64,000 nt of DNA from Mucilaginibacter pallidiroseus (GTDB lineage Bacteria > Bacteroidota > Bacteroidia > Sphingobacteriales > Sphingobacteriaceae): positions 124,001 through 188,000 of the forward strand of contig NZ_VOEJ01000002.1 in NCBI RefSeq assembly GCF_007846085.1, read 5' to 3'. A program made the translations under genes and the position numbers. The notes beneath the pieces were generated by a model, which was given only the letters and a program-made list of their open reading frames with translations, did no database searches and had not been told where the DNA came from. Below are positions 52,628 to 61,422 of the stretch, piece after piece. The first letter of the stretch is position 1. Every line of letters starts with the position of its first letter.

Positions 52628-53944
52628 ATGCGCATACCCAGCATCCCCGGTTTCAATCAGCAGGCTTTAGAAAAGTATTTTAAGAATACGGGGATGTCTT
52701 TTATAGGAAAGGTTGGCAGCCTTTTAATTAAAATGCTTGTTGGTATTGCAGTAGCCCGATACTTGAGTAAAGACAGGTTGGGTATCATAACAGGCGGCGT
52801 AACATATGTTTACTTATTTTCGGCAATAGCCACCCTGGGGCTCGATCAGTTTATTGTTAAGGAACTGCACCAGTATCCGGATAACCGTGATCGCATTTTG
52901 GGTACATCCTTTTGGATGAAGATACTGGCCAGCCTTAGTTGCATACCTCTGCTGTGGCTGGCATATCATGTTTATCCTGCCAAAGACACGCCTTTTACTT
53001 ACATCCTTATTTTATCAGCAGTTGGCATAGTGCAAGCCTTTAATGTGATCGACTCGTACTTTCAATCTCAGGTACAGTCTAAATACATTATGCAGGTACA
53101 GGTTATAGGCAATCTGGTATCAGCAGCCATCAAATTTGTTTTGATATACTTAAAAATGCCGCTTATAGCTTTTGTATTTGCTTACTCGCTCGACTTTTTG
53201 TTAGTCGCATTAGGCTATTGCCTCACTTATCAGCGCAAAGGCCGCAGTTTGTTCAACTGGTCGTATCAAAACAGCTTAGCAAAAAAGTTGATCACACATT
53301 CTTGGCCGCTCATTATATCGGGTATAATGGTGTCTTTATATATGAAGATAGATCAGTTGATGATCCAAAACATTTCGGGAATTGACGAGGCAGGTGCATA
53401 TGCTACGGTTGCCAGCTTAAGTGAAGCCTGGAATTTTATCCCTACCGTTATTGTAACCACCCTTTTCCCTGCAATATTGAATGCCCGCCGTGATGATACA
53501 GCCCGATACAAAAAACGTATCCAAAACCTGTACGATTTGATGGTTTACCTAAGCCTGCCCGCAGCAATCGTAATTACATTTACATCGCATTTAATTTACA
53601 AGCTTTACACGCCCGAGTATGCTTATGCGGCACCTACTTTGTCGGTACATATATGGTCGGGGGTGTTTGTATTTTTAGGGGCCGCAAGCAGTCAGTATTT
53701 AATTGCCGAAAACCTTACCAAACTTACTTTTATAAGAACTGGCTTTGGTGCCTTAGTAAATATATTGCTTAATTTGGCTTTGATACCCAAAATGGGTATG
53801 ATGGGCGCTGCAATTGCCACACTGGTAGCTTATGCAAGCTCGGCCTTTGTAATAGTATTTATACCTAAAGTTAGGGAGCAGGCAGTAATGATGTTTAAAT
53901 CATTATTTTTAATTTCACTTTTTCAAAAGATCATAAAACGTTGA
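52628..53944 (+). CDS. Wzx-like polysaccharide flippase
   Basis: A 438-residue membrane protein with about 12 predicted helices and no soluble domain, of the polysaccharide_synt/MATE superfamily. An early helix pair (IGKVGSLLIKMLVGIAVARYLSKDRLG) and FSAIATLGLDQFIVKEL follow the Wzx pattern. It should move lipid-linked sugar units across the inner membrane. It overlaps the next gene by 4 nt (TTGA), and the following genes encode methyltransferases and an acyltransferase, consistent with a small exopolysaccharide or glycan locus. A TATCTTTA box is at 52612-52619. Confidence 0.9.
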   Translation: MRIPSIPGFNQQALEKYFKNTGMSFIGKVGSLLIKMLVGIAVARYLSKDRLGIITGGVTYVYLFSAIATLGLDQFIVKELHQYPDNRDRILGTSFWMKILASLSCIPLLWLAYHVYPAKDTPFTYILILSAVGIVQAFNVIDSYFQSQVQSKYIMQVQVIGNLVSAAIKFVLIYLKMPLIAFVFAYSLDFLLVALGYCLTYQRKGRSLFNWSYQNSLAKKLITHSWPLIISGIMVSLYMKIDQLMIQNISGIDEAGAYATVASLSEAWNFIPTVIVTTLFPAILNARRDDTARYKKRIQNLYDLMVYLSLPAAIVITFTSHLIYKLYTPEYAYAAPTLSVHIWSGVFVFLGAASSQYLIAENLTKLTFIRTGFGALVNILLNLALIPKMGMMGAAIATLVAYASSAFVIVFIPKVREQAVMMFKSLFLISLFQKIIKR

Positions 53945-54588
53945 GTACAATTTCATCGCTTATAAAGGTATTGTTTAAGCCGGCACATCTGCGGGCACTG
54001 CTCTCATATGATAGCAAGGGTTATTTAACTGATATCGGCTGGTTCAATGCCTTTGACAGCAAATCGCCGGTTGATGAGCAGGGCAACCCGATACCGTGGG
54101 TAACTTACTCTTTTATCGACTTTATTAAAACCCGCATCAGTAAAGAACATGCTATTTTTGAGTTTGGCTCAGGCAACTCAACCTTGTTTTATGCCAAATA
54201 CGCGGGCATAGTAGTTTCTGTTGAGCACGATAAAGAATGGTACGAAAAGATCTCGGCTACCAAACCCGATAATAGCGAAATGATTTACACCGAGCTGGTA
54301 CGCGGTGGCGAGTACTGCCAGGTACCCGTAAAGCTGCAGGAAAAATTTGATGTGATTATTGTTGATGGTCGCGACAGGGTAAACTGTTGCATACAAGCCG
54401 TTAACGCTTTGTCGGATAATGGTGTAGTTGTCTTGGACGATTCGGAACGCGCTGACTATAAAGACGGGATAGAGTTTTTAGTAGCGCATGGCTTTAAAGA
54501 ACTGCCGTTTAGCGGTATATCGCCGGGTTTATTCTACCGTAAATCCACCTCCGTATTTTACAAACCAAACAACTGCCTGGGGATATAA
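53941..54588 (+). CDS. SAM-dependent methyltransferase-like protein
   Basis: A 215-residue protein with a class I methyltransferase core: motif I FEFGSGNSTLFYAK (about 65-78), the acidic end of strand 2 in VVSVEHDKEWY and motif IV FDVIIVDGRDRVN. The family looks like Methyltransf_24/FkbM-type sugar or lipid methylases. The start is TTG overlapping the flippase stop codon, so they are coupled. The substrate is probably a glycan intermediate. Confidence 0.85.
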   Translation: MSTISSLIKVLFKPAHLRALLSYDSKGYLTDIGWFNAFDSKSPVDEQGNPIPWVTYSFIDFIKTRISKEHAIFEFGSGNSTLFYAKYAGIVVSVEHDKEWYEKISATKPDNSEMIYTELVRGGEYCQVPVKLQEKFDVIIVDGRDRVNCCIQAVNALSDNGVVVLDDSERADYKDGIEFLVAHGFKELPFSGISPGLFYRKSTSVFYKPNNCLGI

Positions 54589-54612
54589 ATAAACCTTATA
54601 TTTTTATTTCAG

Positions 54613-57036
54613 ATGGCGCTCTGGAGATATGCCTTATCAGTTTTTTTAACATCCGCTACAATTATTTGTTTTCCAGGCTGGTCAATAGCCAATAACACGC
54701 GCTACACACTCAATTTAACAGATTCATTACCCATAATAAAACCAAAAAATATAAGTGCCGTTAATTGCTATGATATCAATTGGGCAACCTGGGGCACTTT
54801 TAACGACGTAAATACCACCACCGGGAGTGTCTTAGACGCTGATGGCAGCCCCATTAGCATCACAATGTCAGCCAATTACAGCTTTGGCTCAACTCCGTCT
54901 ATTTACACGTATTCCAGATTTAGTTCCTACCCCTCAAATATTCCTAATTCAACAGTACCCAAAACTACTTGGGCTGCAGGGGCTGGTGGTACCACTACAA
55001 TGTGTTTTTCTAAAACGGTAACTAACCCCGTACTATTGCTATCGTCGTTAGGCAGCTCGCTACCAACCAGTTCAAAGCTGCAATTCTCAACACCATATGT
55101 GGTTTTATTTGATGGCGGCGGGATGGTTTATAATGACAGCAAAAACATTACAGGCACAGAAGGATATGCCATCATTATGTTTCCCGGCGATTTTACCTGC
55201 GTAACTATAAATTCGTCAACACCAGAAAACTACACTAATTTAACTTGGGGCATAAGGCCCCAACCATTTAATATTGCCATAACAGACCTGCCAAGCTCAT
55301 GCGGGAGCGCCGTAGTAACTGCTAATGGTGGCATAAAATATAAATGGGATGGTGGCGATACCCCCGATCAGGCAACAAATACATTTCATCAAAGCGGCAC
55401 ATACTTATTAACTGTGACAAACGCAAGCGGATGTGTTACATCTGTATCAAAAACTATAAATGTAAACACAGCTGCCACCCCTACCATCACAAGCTTTAGT
55501 TTCCCTCAACAAAATTATGCAGCTGTAATAAACCAAGCAGCACATACCATAAATGTAGAGGTTTCGTCAAAAGCCGATATAAAACGCCTGATACCTGCTA
55601 TCACTATCAGTAACGGTACAATTAGCCCCGCATCGGCAAGTGAGCAAGATTTTACTAACGACGTTATTTACCACCTAACCAGTACATGCGGGGTAGCTGA
55701 CTATCGCGTAACAGTAAAAGTGGCTGTATCGAATGTAATGAAGATTTGCCAAACCGAGCAAAATATACTAATACCAGGCAGTTTAATTAGCGGCGCAACC
55801 TATCAATGGCAAAGATACTCGAACGGGACATGGCAAAGTACAGGGTTAAGTGGAACTAATTCATCTTACATTGCGCCGGTATCAACAGGTAGCGCAGAGA
55901 TAGTTGATAGCTATCGCAGGCAGGTAACAGTTAACAATATAATTTCTTATGATAATTATACGGACGTTTATAACGAACCATCAATTCTCAATAATCTCGT
56001 AACAGCCGATAAACAAACAATTTGTGTCATTGGGGATAAAACCCTAAACATTACAGGCAATATACCTAGCGGCAATAGCGTAATTTATCAATGGCAGTCA
56101 AGTACCGATAACAACGCATGGGCAACTATTACTGGTGCTACCCAAAAGGACTTGCAGATTAATTTCACAAGCACAGTGTCACTATACTATCGCAGGCTAG
56201 CCAACAACAGCACTTGTAATGCAATAAGTAATGTGGTTAAGGTCGATTATTCGGGGCCGGTTACCGTTGCCAACGCAGGCAGCAGCCGATCAGGCTGCGA
56301 CCAAGTATTGATTACATTAAACGCAAATATACCGGCAAGTTCCGAAATCGGCACCTGGACAGTTGTGAGCCCATCGAGTTATAGCCCTTTTAACAGCACT
56401 TCTGTACATGACCCTAATGCTATACTAAACAATTTCCCTCAAGATATAGATGTATTGTTAAAATGGACCATAACTAAAACTGATTGCAATCAGCAATCAG
56501 AAAGTACTATTAATTTACACAGTGTAAGCTCTCCTACTGTAAACGCCGGAACTGACAAGTACATAGAGCCGGGGGAAAGCGTAACTCTTCACGCAGAGAT
56601 TAGTTCATCAAACAGTTATTCTTATCAATGGAGCCCTGCTACCGGCCTGAATAATCCTTCCTTGAAAGACCCGGTAGCAAAACCAACCGAAACTACAACT
56701 TATACACTTACAGCCCTAGCAGACAACGGAAATTGTGAAAAAACAGATATGGTTACGGTATTTGTAAATAACACGTTAGAGGTGCCTAATACATTTACGC
56801 CAAACGGAGATGGCTACAATGATATATGGAATATAAAAAACATTATTAGTTATAAAAAAGTAAGTGTAACCATATTGAATAGGTGGGGTAACCAAATTTA
56901 TTATTCAAACGGCTATGCAAAACCTTGGGACGGTACATTTAATGGAAAAAAAGTAACACCAGGTACTTACTATTACATTATTGACGTTACCGATACGCAT
57001 ATAAAAAAATCGGGTTCCATTACAGTAATTTACTAA
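54613..57036 (+). CDS. type IX secreted protein with CHU_C (type B) sorting domain
   Basis: An 807-residue exported protein with a signal peptide (about 1-27). The C-terminal 85 residues are a CHU_C domain (VPNTFTPNGDGYNDIWNI, VTILNRWGNQIYYSNGY, WDGTFNGKKVTPGTYYYII), the type B signal for the type IX secretion system. Ig-like/PKD-like modules precede it: a CG-rich SSCGSAVVTANGGIKYKWDGG unit, two YQWQ units near 395 and 490 and a YQWSPATGLNNPSLKDPVA unit near 680. Secretion would rely on the porV/gldJ machinery. It sits inside the glycan locus and may be a surface adhesin or glycan-binding protein. Confidence 0.9.
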   Translation: MALWRYALSVFLTSATIICFPGWSIANNTRYTLNLTDSLPIIKPKNISAVNCYDINWATWGTFNDVNTTTGSVLDADGSPISITMSANYSFGSTPSIYTYSRFSSYPSNIPNSTVPKTTWAAGAGGTTTMCFSKTVTNPVLLLSSLGSSLPTSSKLQFSTPYVVLFDGGGMVYNDSKNITGTEGYAIIMFPGDFTCVTINSSTPENYTNLTWGIRPQPFNIAITDLPSSCGSAVVTANGGIKYKWDGGDTPDQATNTFHQSGTYLLTVTNASGCVTSVSKTINVNTAATPTITSFSFPQQNYAAVINQAAHTINVEVSSKADIKRLIPAITISNGTISPASASEQDFTNDVIYHLTSTCGVADYRVTVKVAVSNVMKICQTEQNILIPGSLISGATYQWQRYSNGTWQSTGLSGTNSSYIAPVSTGSAEIVDSYRRQVTVNNIISYDNYTDVYNEPSILNNLVTADKQTICVIGDKTLNITGNIPSGNSVIYQWQSSTDNNAWATITGATQKDLQINFTSTVSLYYRRLANNSTCNAISNVVKVDYSGPVTVANAGSSRSGCDQVLITLNANIPASSEIGTWTVVSPSSYSPFNSTSVHDPNAILNNFPQDIDVLLKWTITKTDCNQQSESTINLHSVSSPTVNAGTDKYIEPGESVTLHAEISSSNSYSYQWSPATGLNNPSLKDPVAKPTETTTYTLTALADNGNCEKTDMVTVFVNNTLEVPNTFTPNGDGYNDIWNIKNIISYKKVSVTILNRWGNQIYYSNGYAKPWDGTFNGKKVTPGTYYYIIDVTDTHIKKSGSITVIY

Positions 57037-57046
57037 TATTGCATTA

Positions 57047-57820
57047 ATGCAAACATCCAACCTTAGCGGCAATGTAAAAACCGCTTACGACGAGTTTTAT
57101 ACCAAGCACAGTGAAGACTGGCGTATGCTAGGTGCCAAATACAAGGCCCAGCATATTGTAAATGTTTGCAGCGGCCAATCGTTCAAAACCGTTTTGGAAG
57201 TTGGCGCTGGCGATGGTAGCATTCTTAAATACCTATCAGACTGGAACTTTGCGCCCGAATATCACGCTGTTGAAATTTCGGACAGTGGCGTGGCTCACAT
57301 CCGCTCAAGGCAAATCAAGAATCTGGCTTCGGTGCAAGAGTTTGACGGCTATACCCTGCCTTTTGCGGACAACAGTATCGACCTGATTATCCTCTCGCAT
57401 GTATTAGAACATGTGGAGCATGAACGTATGCTGCTACGGGAGTTAAAGCGGGTAGGTAAACGTTTTGCTATAGAAGTACCTATAGATTATAAGCCCAATG
57501 TTGATAAGCGTATAAAGCATTTCTTGGCTTACGGACATATAAATGTTTACACGCCAACTGCACTACGCTATCTTTTGCAAACTGAGGGCTTTGTGATTGA
57601 AAAGGGCCTCCCCTCGATGATTGAACCTGAGGTAACCCGCTTTAATACCTTTAACAATCAAAAAAAATCAAAGAGCTTTGCAGCCAGCCTAAAAATCGCG
57701 GCCGAGTATCTTGCCAAAAATACGTTAGCCAAACTTGGAGGCACCAAATGGCAGGAAAAGCTGGCCAACGCCTACACTGTGCTTTGCACAAAAACAAACA
57801 AGCAGGCCGACATCTTTTAG
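57047..57820 (+). CDS. class I SAM-dependent methyltransferase
   Basis: A 257-residue Methyltransf_11-type enzyme. Motif I is VLEVGAGDGSILKYL (about 49-63), strand 2 ends at YHAVEISDSG, and motif IV/post-IV is DNSIDLIILSHVLEHVEHE with the methylase-typical LSHVLEHV. It starts 10 nt after the secreted-protein stop codon and is probably in the same transcript. A glycan or lipid-linked sugar substrate is suggested by the context only. Confidence 0.88.
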   Translation: MQTSNLSGNVKTAYDEFYTKHSEDWRMLGAKYKAQHIVNVCSGQSFKTVLEVGAGDGSILKYLSDWNFAPEYHAVEISDSGVAHIRSRQIKNLASVQEFDGYTLPFADNSIDLIILSHVLEHVEHERMLLRELKRVGKRFAIEVPIDYKPNVDKRIKHFLAYGHINVYTPTALRYLLQTEGFVIEKGLPSMIEPEVTRFNTFNNQKKSKSFAASLKIAAEYLAKNTLAKLGGTKWQEKLANAYTVLCTKTNKQADIF

Positions 57821-58007
57821 GCTGATAGATAGAATTGTCCCCTCAAAACATAAGCTTATAAAGCGCGTATTCTTACAAGTTTTAACCTGTATTAAACAAA
57901 AATCGCCTAAAAACATTAATTCTGTAAATTTTGATTCGGATATTGGTATCTGATTTGCAAACTACGGCTGATAGTATGCTTTTACATCGTTAAAAAACAG
58001 TACAGCT

Positions 58008-59225
58008 TTGTCACAAAAACCTGCATTAAACTATATACCTGCCCTTACAGGTGTGCGCGCATTGGCTGCATACCTGGTTTTTATATCGCACTACTCGTAC
58101 GCATTTGATGAAAATTTTCCTCATGCTGTGCAATGCTTTCTTGGCGAATTCCATATTGGAGTAACCATCTTTTTTGTACTGTCGGGTTTTTTAATTGCAT
58201 TCAGGTATTTCGACACATTTCAACTAACCGGCGACTGGTTCAGGCAATATTTTAAGAATCGCGTGGCGCGTATTTACCCCATGTACTTTTTACTTACGCT
58301 GGCTGCCTTTATAAGCTATTACTTTACCAAAGATCCAAAAACCACAAACGGCTTTGGCAGCCCCATAGGGTTGTTCTTTATGCACATAACCTTTGTACGT
58401 GGTTTTTTTGATCAGCTTAACTTCACCGGCATTGCACAGGGCTGGAGCTTAACTGTTGAGGAGTGCTTTTACTTTACTGCACCGTTTGCATTTTACATTG
58501 CCCAAAAGTACCGCAAATTTTACATACAGCCTGTGGTAATTACATTAATTGGCGTAACACTGGTGTTGATATTTCGTAATGTAAATTGGTATGGCTTCTT
58601 TGGCAATTTTAGCTTCATGTTTCTTTATACGTTTTTGGGGCGCTGTTTCGAGTTTTATGTAGGTATACAATTAGCGCTTATTGTCCGTAAAAAAGAGCTT
58701 ACCGGGCAGGCCAAAAGCTGGTATACGTATTTAGGTTTTGCACTCATATTTGTTTGCGTTTGGATCATATCTTTAATGCCCATACCCGAAGGTAAAATTG
58801 CGGGCCTATACCATCCTGGCGGCATATTTACCAATAACTACTTGCTGCCAATAGCAATAGCCCTGTTCTTTTACGGGCTGCTTACCGAAACGACGATCCT
58901 TAAAAAAATCTTATCGAACAAGTTTGTTGAGCTGCTGGGCAAAAGCTCTTACATATTTTACCTGATACACTTGGGTTGGATGTATGACCTGCTGCACAAA
59001 AACTTTAATAAATGGAACGACGACATTTTTGAGCTTTATGACAAATGGGGCAAAGACTGGAATTCGCCTTTTCAATACGATTGGCTAAATGTGGTTTATG
59101 CTTTTATCATCTTAAATGCGGTATCAATACTATTATTCAGGTGGATTGAAGAGCCGATGAACCATTATATACGTAAGTCAAACTTTCTGATCAAGTACAA
59201 ACAAAAAACAACCATTAGCGGCTAA
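58008..59225 (+). CDS. acyltransferase family 3 (OafA-like) membrane protein
   Basis: A 405-residue integral membrane acyltransferase with about ten helices. Family motifs are YIPALTGVRALAAYLVFISHY (with the catalytic-type His), ARIYPMYFLLTL with the conserved Arg, and GWSLTVEECFYFTAPF. Start is TTG at 58008; no in-frame ATG lies before the conserved block. It likely O-acylates surface glycan. The AXE1-type esterase next to it could remove similar acyl groups. Confidence 0.92.
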   Translation: MSQKPALNYIPALTGVRALAAYLVFISHYSYAFDENFPHAVQCFLGEFHIGVTIFFVLSGFLIAFRYFDTFQLTGDWFRQYFKNRVARIYPMYFLLTLAAFISYYFTKDPKTTNGFGSPIGLFFMHITFVRGFFDQLNFTGIAQGWSLTVEECFYFTAPFAFYIAQKYRKFYIQPVVITLIGVTLVLIFRNVNWYGFFGNFSFMFLYTFLGRCFEFYVGIQLALIVRKKELTGQAKSWYTYLGFALIFVCVWIISLMPIPEGKIAGLYHPGGIFTNNYLLPIAIALFFYGLLTETTILKKILSNKFVELLGKSSYIFYLIHLGWMYDLLHKNFNKWNDDIFELYDKWGKDWNSPFQYDWLNVVYAFIILNAVSILLFRWIEEPMNHYIRKSNFLIKYKQKTTISG

Positions 59226-59252
59226 TAGCCGTTTAAGGATATTATTTACGCA

Positions 59253-60554
59253 ATGCAACTATCAAAAAGTATAAAATTTTGCCTGCTCTCCTTAGGTCTT
59301 GTTATGGGCGCCTGCTATGCCGTATCAGCCCAGAACGAGGAAAAAGAAATATCAACCGTGCTTACAGCGGGTAGTAAAAACGCCATTTTTAGCAATAACG
59401 CAAAATATACTTTCGAGGTTAAAAACCCTACCGGTACCGAGCAAACGGGCACGGTATCTTACGTCATCAGTCAGCATAATAAAAATATCGATTCAAGTGT
59501 AGTTAAGGTAAAAATCGGCAAGCATAGCTCAGAAAAATACAGCTTTGATATGCCCGCTTTTAAAGCCGGCTTTTACAAGGTTAACTTTATGGTTAACATA
59601 ACCGAGTATGATGATACTACCCGTCGTGTCTTCGGTATTCGTCCTGAAGAGATACGTTCGCAATACCCCAAACCGGCAGATTTTGATGCATTTTGGCAAA
59701 AAGCAAAAGATGAGCTGGCGCAGGTAAAGCCACAGTTTAAGGTAACGCCCATGCCTAAGCTTAACACAAGCAACCGTAATGTGTACGCCATCGAAATGAA
59801 ATCATTAGATAACATGACCATTCGCGGGTGGATGACAGTACCAATGACAAAAAGCAAAAGCCGCAAATTTTCGGTATTGCTGGGTTTGCCGGGCTACCAG
59901 GTAAACCTGTCGCCCATTGTTGGTAATGACGAGGATTTGGCTATTATAACGCTAAATGTAAGGGGCCAGGGTAACAGCCGCGGCCCTATTGATACCCGCC
60001 GTGATGAGTTTATTTTTTATCGGGTTGAAGACAGGGACAACTACGTTATGCGCGGCGTAATTATGGATTGCCTCCGCGGTGTCGACTTTATATTCTCGCG
60101 TCCCGAACTTAAGCATGATAACATCCTGGTATCTGGTGGTAGTATGGGCGGATGGCTGGCTATGGCTACAGCATCTTTAGACAAAAGGGTAAATCTATGC
60201 TCCACCCAAAACCCTATTCTTTGTGATGTTTACAACCTTGATGGGGAAGTTACCTGGCCAATACGCGACATTAAGAAATACGTACGAACCCAGCCCGGCC
60301 TTACGCTGAAAAAAGTGTTGGATAACCTTGCGTATTACGATGGTAAAAACTTTGCCTACAACATTAAATGCCCCCTTATAATGGGTATTGGCTTGCTTGA
60401 CCCATATGCCCCGCCTGCTGCCGAATATGCTACTTACAACGTGCTTACCGATAGCAAGCGCATAATGGTGTTTAAAGACCTTGGTCATGAGATAAGCCAA
60501 TCATACAAAGAGCTTGAAGGGCGCTGGATGCGTGATACTTTTGCATTATTTTAA
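59253..60554 (+). CDS. acetylxylan esterase/AXE1-like hydrolase, secreted
   Basis: A 433-residue protein with a signal peptide ending at AVSAQ, an N-terminal beta domain (about 30-130) and a C-terminal alpha/beta hydrolase of the AXE1/cephalosporin-C deacetylase type: RSQYPKPADFDAFWQKAKDEL, LNVRGQGNSRGPID and the nucleophile elbow VSGGSMGGWLAMATA; the late His is in KDLGHEISQSY. It should deacetylate polysaccharides in the periplasm or at the surface. Its neighbour upstream is an acyltransferase of opposite chemistry. Confidence 0.9.
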   Translation: MQLSKSIKFCLLSLGLVMGACYAVSAQNEEKEISTVLTAGSKNAIFSNNAKYTFEVKNPTGTEQTGTVSYVISQHNKNIDSSVVKVKIGKHSSEKYSFDMPAFKAGFYKVNFMVNITEYDDTTRRVFGIRPEEIRSQYPKPADFDAFWQKAKDELAQVKPQFKVTPMPKLNTSNRNVYAIEMKSLDNMTIRGWMTVPMTKSKSRKFSVLLGLPGYQVNLSPIVGNDEDLAIITLNVRGQGNSRGPIDTRRDEFIFYRVEDRDNYVMRGVIMDCLRGVDFIFSRPELKHDNILVSGGSMGGWLAMATASLDKRVNLCSTQNPILCDVYNLDGEVTWPIRDIKKYVRTQPGLTLKKVLDNLAYYDGKNFAYNIKCPLIMGIGLLDPYAPPAAEYATYNVLTDSKRIMVFKDLGHEISQSYKELEGRWMRDTFALF

Positions 60555-60565
60555 CAGTTACCAGA

Positions 60566-61408
60566 ATGAATTACACACTTACCCGAACAAAGTATTTGCT
60601 TACCCTTTTGGTGCTGCTAACCGCCGCAGGCAAAAGCTTTGGCGGCGGTTTCCCCGTGCGGCCAAAGCGCTTATTGCTGTCGCCCTCTTTTACATATTTC
60701 ACTGCATCAAAAAACTGGGATTCGCTACGTGTTAAAAACAGCTTCCCCGATAACGGGCGTTTTACCTCATTGGGCTTCCAGTTATACGGCGAGTACGGCC
60801 TTAGCCGCCGGTTTACCCTTGTGGGCTTGCTGCCCTATGTTAACAATACTTATGAGGATGATAAAAGCAAAACCGTAAGCCGCGGCCTTACCGATCTTGA
60901 GGTAGGTATCCGTTACTACGCCTTTAATATCGACTATCGCTATTATTTTACGGTACAAGGCACTTACGTTACGCCATTGTATAATGACCCATCGTTAGGA
61001 TACCGCCAGCAAGGTGCCGAAATTAAGCTTGCTTTTGCGGGTAGCGGCAAGGTGTTTGGCAAAAACTATTACTTCACTGCAGAGAATGGCTTTCGCCAGT
61101 ATTTTGGCAACCAGGGGCCGTTTCAGGACAGGTATAACGCCACCTTTGGTTTGACATTGGACAGGAAGTTTAGGCATCAGATTTCGGCTTCTGTAAGTGG
61201 TTTTTACTCAAAAAGTAACTTCACAAGATTTTCGCCTATCCAAGCAACCAATAAAAATTTTGCGTTTAACCAGGTTTCGCTTACTTACGGCTATACCTTT
61301 AGCAACAGGTTCTCAACATTTTTTTCAGGTGGTAAATTTGTAAGCGGTCGTAACACTGGTGCAGGCACAACCGCATCTGTATCGTTTTTGGTAAAACCAT
61401 TCAGATAA
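60566..61408 (+). CDS. outer-membrane beta-barrel protein, unknown
   Basis: A 280-residue protein with a signal peptide (about 1-26). The rest is amphipathic beta strands rich in Tyr, Phe and Gly, for example GFQLYGEYGLSRRFTLVGLLPYV, YYFTVQGTYVTPLYNDP and FAFNQVSLTYGYTFSNRFSTFFSGG, ending in VSFLVKPFR. The layout fits the MetA-pathway-of-phenol-degradation/transporter-like barrel family of outer membranes. Its substrate is unknown. It starts 11 nt after the esterase gene and 14 nt before the TPR gene, so it lies in an operon. Confidence 0.82.
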   Translation: MNYTLTRTKYLLTLLVLLTAAGKSFGGGFPVRPKRLLLSPSFTYFTASKNWDSLRVKNSFPDNGRFTSLGFQLYGEYGLSRRFTLVGLLPYVNNTYEDDKSKTVSRGLTDLEVGIRYYAFNIDYRYYFTVQGTYVTPLYNDPSLGYRQQGAEIKLAFAGSGKVFGKNYYFTAENGFRQYFGNQGPFQDRYNATFGLTLDRKFRHQISASVSGFYSKSNFTRFSPIQATNKNFAFNQVSLTYGYTFSNRFSTFFSGGKFVSGRNTGAGTTASVSFLVKPFR

Positions 61409-61422
61409 TAGCATTTAAAAAC

